The notes under the pieces were generated by a model. The model had not been told where the DNA came from, made no database searches, and saw only the letters and a list, made by a program, of their open reading frames with translations. Of a stretch of 64,000 bases of DNA, positions 62,333 to 64,000 are shown one piece after another (within the stretch, counting starts at the first letter, position 1; each line of letters begins with the position of its first letter). Both the position numbers and the translations under genes were made by a program. Location of the stretch: NCBI RefSeq assembly GCF_003837865.1, contig NZ_RQIS01000014.1:105439-169438 (forward strand), written 5' to 3'. Origin of the DNA: Paraburkholderia dinghuensis. GTDB lineage: Bacteria; Pseudomonadota; Gammaproteobacteria; Burkholderiales; Burkholderiaceae.

Positions 62333-62864
62333 ATTCAGCTCCGCTGCAAAAGATATTCACGCCTTCGGCTTCACTCGTCTTTGCAAGGCGGTGCGTGTAG
62401 CCGTTTGCGTCAGTTACGCCGTGTTCGAGGTTGCCGCTTGCGCGCTTTATGGCGTATTCAACGTTTGCCAATGGCTTTCCGGTATGCGTGTCCAGCAGCT
62501 GAAACTGCTCGTCAAAAAATTTCTCCGTCGGCAACGGGTTTCCCGCCGCGTCGTAGCCCATGCTCGCGAGATGATGGGCTTCGTACGATTCGAACATGAC
62601 CGACTGTGAGGCGATCATCACGGGCTTGGGGGCGCACTTGCACGCGCACAAGTCGCCCTCCAATGCCGGTTGCTTGCCCATGAAGTTGGATGATAGACGC
62701 GGCCCGATGGGAACAATATGTCCCGTCGATTTGCACGCTGGGCAGTTCACGCTGGCCCCGAGAAACGTTAGTTCCGTTCCTTCGTGCGACATGAAGGGGA
62801 TTCCTTCAGTGACTATGCCACCGACCGACGACTTATCGCCTTTTTTAAGACGAGAACGCTTCAT
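62325..62864 (-). CDS. PAAR-domain protein with C-terminal extension (T6SS spike tip)
   Basis: 179 residues from ATG 62864, which has AGAGGA eight bases upstream. Residues 1-90 form a PAAR-type domain (LKKGDKSSVGGIVTEG, HIVPIG, ALEGDLCACKCAPKPVMI) with cysteines at 41, 44, 73, 75 and 77 that may bind zinc. Residues about 117-175 (FQLLDTHTGKPLANVEYAIKR...GVTDANGYTHRL) resemble the transthyretin/Ig-like tails that recruit effectors on some VgrG and PAAR proteins. Overlaps the muramidase gene start by 8 bases. No vgrG, hcp or other T6SS gene is in the window, so it is an orphan tip relying on a secretion system elsewhere. Confidence 0.82.
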   Translation of the reverse strand: MKRSRLKKGDKSSVGGIVTEGIPFMSHEGTELTFLGASVNCPACKSTGHIVPIGPRLSSNFMGKQPALEGDLCACKCAPKPVMIASQSVMFESYEAHHLASMGYDAAGNPLPTEKFFDEQFQLLDTHTGKPLANVEYAIKRASGNLEHGVTDANGYTHRLAKTSEAEGVNIFCSGAEYA

Positions 62865-63133
62865 TCTTTGCTTCCTCTTTGCCGGGGTATCGGCAAAACA
62901 TGTATATGCAAAAAGCATTAACAGCAATTGGCGATTAGAAAGTGCGTGATGATAGTCCATCGGTCGACGACTGAAATGGTGCTGCGTTGCCGGCTGTTGC
63001 ATAGCAACGGATAGTCGCGACATGAACGCCAATTCTCTCAACGACGATTTTCCACCGCTGGCCATCGACCGGATTCGTGATCTGGCTGTTGCCGTCCGCG
63101 AGGACTTCGGCACTAACCTCTCGCGGACCAGCT
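62865..63133. other. Stretch between the PAAR gene and the IS element
   Basis: 269 bases, relatively A/T-rich just before the PAAR gene. On the plus strand a frame starting at 63022 (MNANSLNDDFPPLAIDRIRD...) looks protein-like for about 50 residues before running into the IS remnant; it could be the 5' fragment of an interrupted gene. No confident promoter was identified. Confidence 0.35.
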
Positions 63134-63608
63134 TCACAGGCAAACGTTTGGATCTACTCGAAGACATACCCGGGTATGTGAGGTCGGACGGAATTCGTGG
63201 AGGCCAACGGGTTGAGCAGCGATCTGATTCCGATAGAACCGCTGCGTAAATGCGACCGGCGATTGGTAATTGAGACGCGCCTGCAAGCGTTGCCGGTTGT
63301 AGAAAATCTCGATGTATTCGCTGATCGAGTGCCGCGCCTGCTCGCGCGTGGCGAAGCGTTGATGATAGACCAGTTCGTTCTTCAACGTTCCCCAGAAGGA
63401 TTCGATCGGGGCGTTGTCGTAGCAATTGCCGCGGTGGCTCATCGATGCCCGCATGTCGAACTGGCTCACGAGCCATTGTTAGGCCAACGCACAATATTGC
63501 GACCCACGATCGCTATGGTGAATCAGGCCAGCCGGCGGTCGTCGGAACGCGGCACATCGGCGGCACGGCATAGTCCTGTCGCATTTGTTCAATCACGCCG
63601 TACCTCAC
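63134..63608 (-). pseudogene. IS3-family transposase OrfB, internally deleted and interrupted
   Basis: Begins at GTG 63608 overlapping the orfA stop (GTGA) with VRYGVIEQMRQDYAVPPMCRV, the normal OrfB start. At about 63545 the sequence jumps, in another frame, to the C-terminal part RPPAGLIHHSDRGSQYCALA, where a TAA (63479-63481) interrupts, then QWLVSQFDMRASMSHRGN, CYDNAPIESFWGTLKNEL and the C-terminus. The first Asp of the DDE triad is lost with the deletion; the second Asp (HHSDRG) and Glu (ESFWG) remain. The element cannot make its own transposase. Confidence 0.82.
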
Positions 63609-63907
63609 CGCGACTCCTTCACGAAGTGCGTCGCGAACTTTTTTAGGAGATCGCGCTCCATTTTGACCTCGGCCAGTTCGCGCCTGACCTGCGCCAGCTC
63701 GGCCTCCATTTCCGTCAGTGGCTTCTGGTGCCGACCGACATCTTTCAGCTTGCCGACCTTCGCCGCGCGCCCCCAGTTTGCCAGCGTCTTGATTGGGATC
63801 GACAACCGTCGGGAAGCTTCCGATACCCCAACACCTTCAGTCAACGCCAGCTTGACCGCTTCGTCGCGAAGCTCCTTCGTATAGACCGTTCCTGGAATTC
63901 GATTCAT
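63605..63907 (-). CDS. IS3-family transposase OrfA
   Basis: 100 residues: helix-turn-helix (YTKELRDEAVKLALTEGVGVSEASRRLSI is the recognition region) and a C-terminal leucine-zipper-like coil (EMEAELAQVRRELAEVKMERDLLKKF). Full length. In an intact element OrfA binds the ends and is fused to OrfB by frameshifting. Confidence 0.9.
   Translation of the reverse strand: MNRIPGTVYTKELRDEAVKLALTEGVGVSEASRRLSIPIKTLANWGRAAKVGKLKDVGRHQKPLTEMEAELAQVRRELAEVKMERDLLKKFATHFVKESR
63638..63644 (-). promoter_or_regulatory. Programmed -1 frameshift heptamer of the IS3 element
   Basis: A-AAA-AAG in the orfA frame near its end. Slipping back one base leads without a stop through KKVRDALREGVAVRYGVIEQ into orfB, the canonical IS3 arrangement. 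Confidence 0.75.
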
Positions 63908-63942
63908 GCATGCCTGTATTGACCCAGCGAAACCTGCACAGA

Positions 63943-64000
63943 TTAAGCAGCTAAAGCGAATGCCTCAGCCGGGGTTTTCATCTTCAGCGCCTGGTGGGGC
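63943..64000 (-). CDS. C-terminal end of a second transposase (integrase core), cut by the right edge
   Basis: The last 19 codons visible read PHQALKMKTPAEAFALAA then TAA, a common C-terminus of DDE integrase-core transposases of IS elements. The exact family cannot be told from this fragment. Confidence 0.6.
   Translation of the reverse strand, partial: PHQALKMKTPAEAFALAA

Larger units (their letters stand above)
63134..63925 (-). mobile_element. Defective IS3-family insertion sequence
   Basis: Contains an intact orfA and a deleted orfB on the minus strand with a programmed-frameshift signal between them. About 170-180 codons of orfB are missing. I could not identify the terminal inverted repeats or target duplication with certainty, so the boundaries are approximate (the coding extent is 63134-63907). 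Confidence 0.75.

Noticed and set aside
1..64000. tRNA, rRNA, CRISPR array, riboswitch or replication origin
   Set aside because: I saw no T-loop-like GGTTCGANTC with a matching acceptor stem, no regularly spaced repeats, no recognisable riboswitch core and no DnaA-box cluster. A covariance-model search would be needed to exclude small RNAs.

Overview
This window looks like core chromosome of a Burkholderiaceae member, most likely Paraburkholderia, Caballeronia or Burkholderia. The evidence is high GC with strong third-position bias, the PabB-PabC fusion, the gene order hrcA-hemH-hslR-grpE-dnaK-dnaJ, three-gene pnt transhydrogenase, oxyR next to recG, and queA-tgt-yajC-secDF. The genus is an inference from gene content. 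Nearly every gene up to about 60.9 kb is a housekeeping or stress gene with a full-length family match. No rRNA, tRNA or CRISPR array was seen.

Layout. 0-9.2 kb (mostly minus strand): folate gene pabB-pabC (cut by the left edge), DnaJ/DnaK/GrpE chaperones with sigma-32-like promoters, Hsp15, ferrochelatase and the repressor HrcA. 9.4-12.1 kb (plus): nadK and recN. 12.2-15 kb (minus): glnE. 15.2-23.9 kb (plus): a large AsmA/YhdP-type envelope protein, a nitrilase-family amidase, tldD, and aroG behind what reads as a complete ribosome-mediated attenuator. 24-26 kb (minus): hmp with an NsrR-type operator, and a cobalamin adenosyltransferase. 26.2-33.3 kb (plus): FAD-linked oxidase, glcD, glcE, glcF, yggS, proC. 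33.4-39.1 kb (minus): ubiA, dps, an unannotated-looking 41-residue membrane ORF, oxyR, recG. 39.4-45.7 kb (plus): queA, tgt, yajC, secD, secF. 45.8-48 kb (minus): a 55-residue membrane protein, two YceI proteins and a cytochrome b561. 48.4-52.3 kb (plus): a split pqiA pair, pqiB, pqiC. 52.4-55.4 kb (plus): a THUMP RNA methyltransferase, a VOC protein and a WYL regulator. A porin remnant follows. 55.9-58.9 kb (minus): pntB, pntA2, pntA1. 59.2-60.9 kb (plus): a Nudix hydrolase and mnmA.

From about 60.9 kb the character changes. Base composition is visibly less GC-rich, and three overlapping minus-strand genes encode a PAAR-type protein, a lambda-endolysin-like muramidase and a secreted cysteine-rich protein. 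This reads as an orphan type VI secretion effector-immunity cassette. It is followed by an internally deleted IS3-family element and, at the right edge, the tail of a second transposase, so the cassette sits at the border of an acquired region.

The two most rewarding observations are: (1) upstream of aroG, a 22-codon ORF with eight consecutive aromatic codons (Phe/Tyr/Trp) followed by four mutually complementary segments ending in an intrinsic terminator, the full architecture of an aromatic-amino-acid attenuator; and (2) the PAAR/muramidase/secreted-protein cassette. Several small genes below usual annotation cut-offs (41, 53 and 55 residues) were also found.
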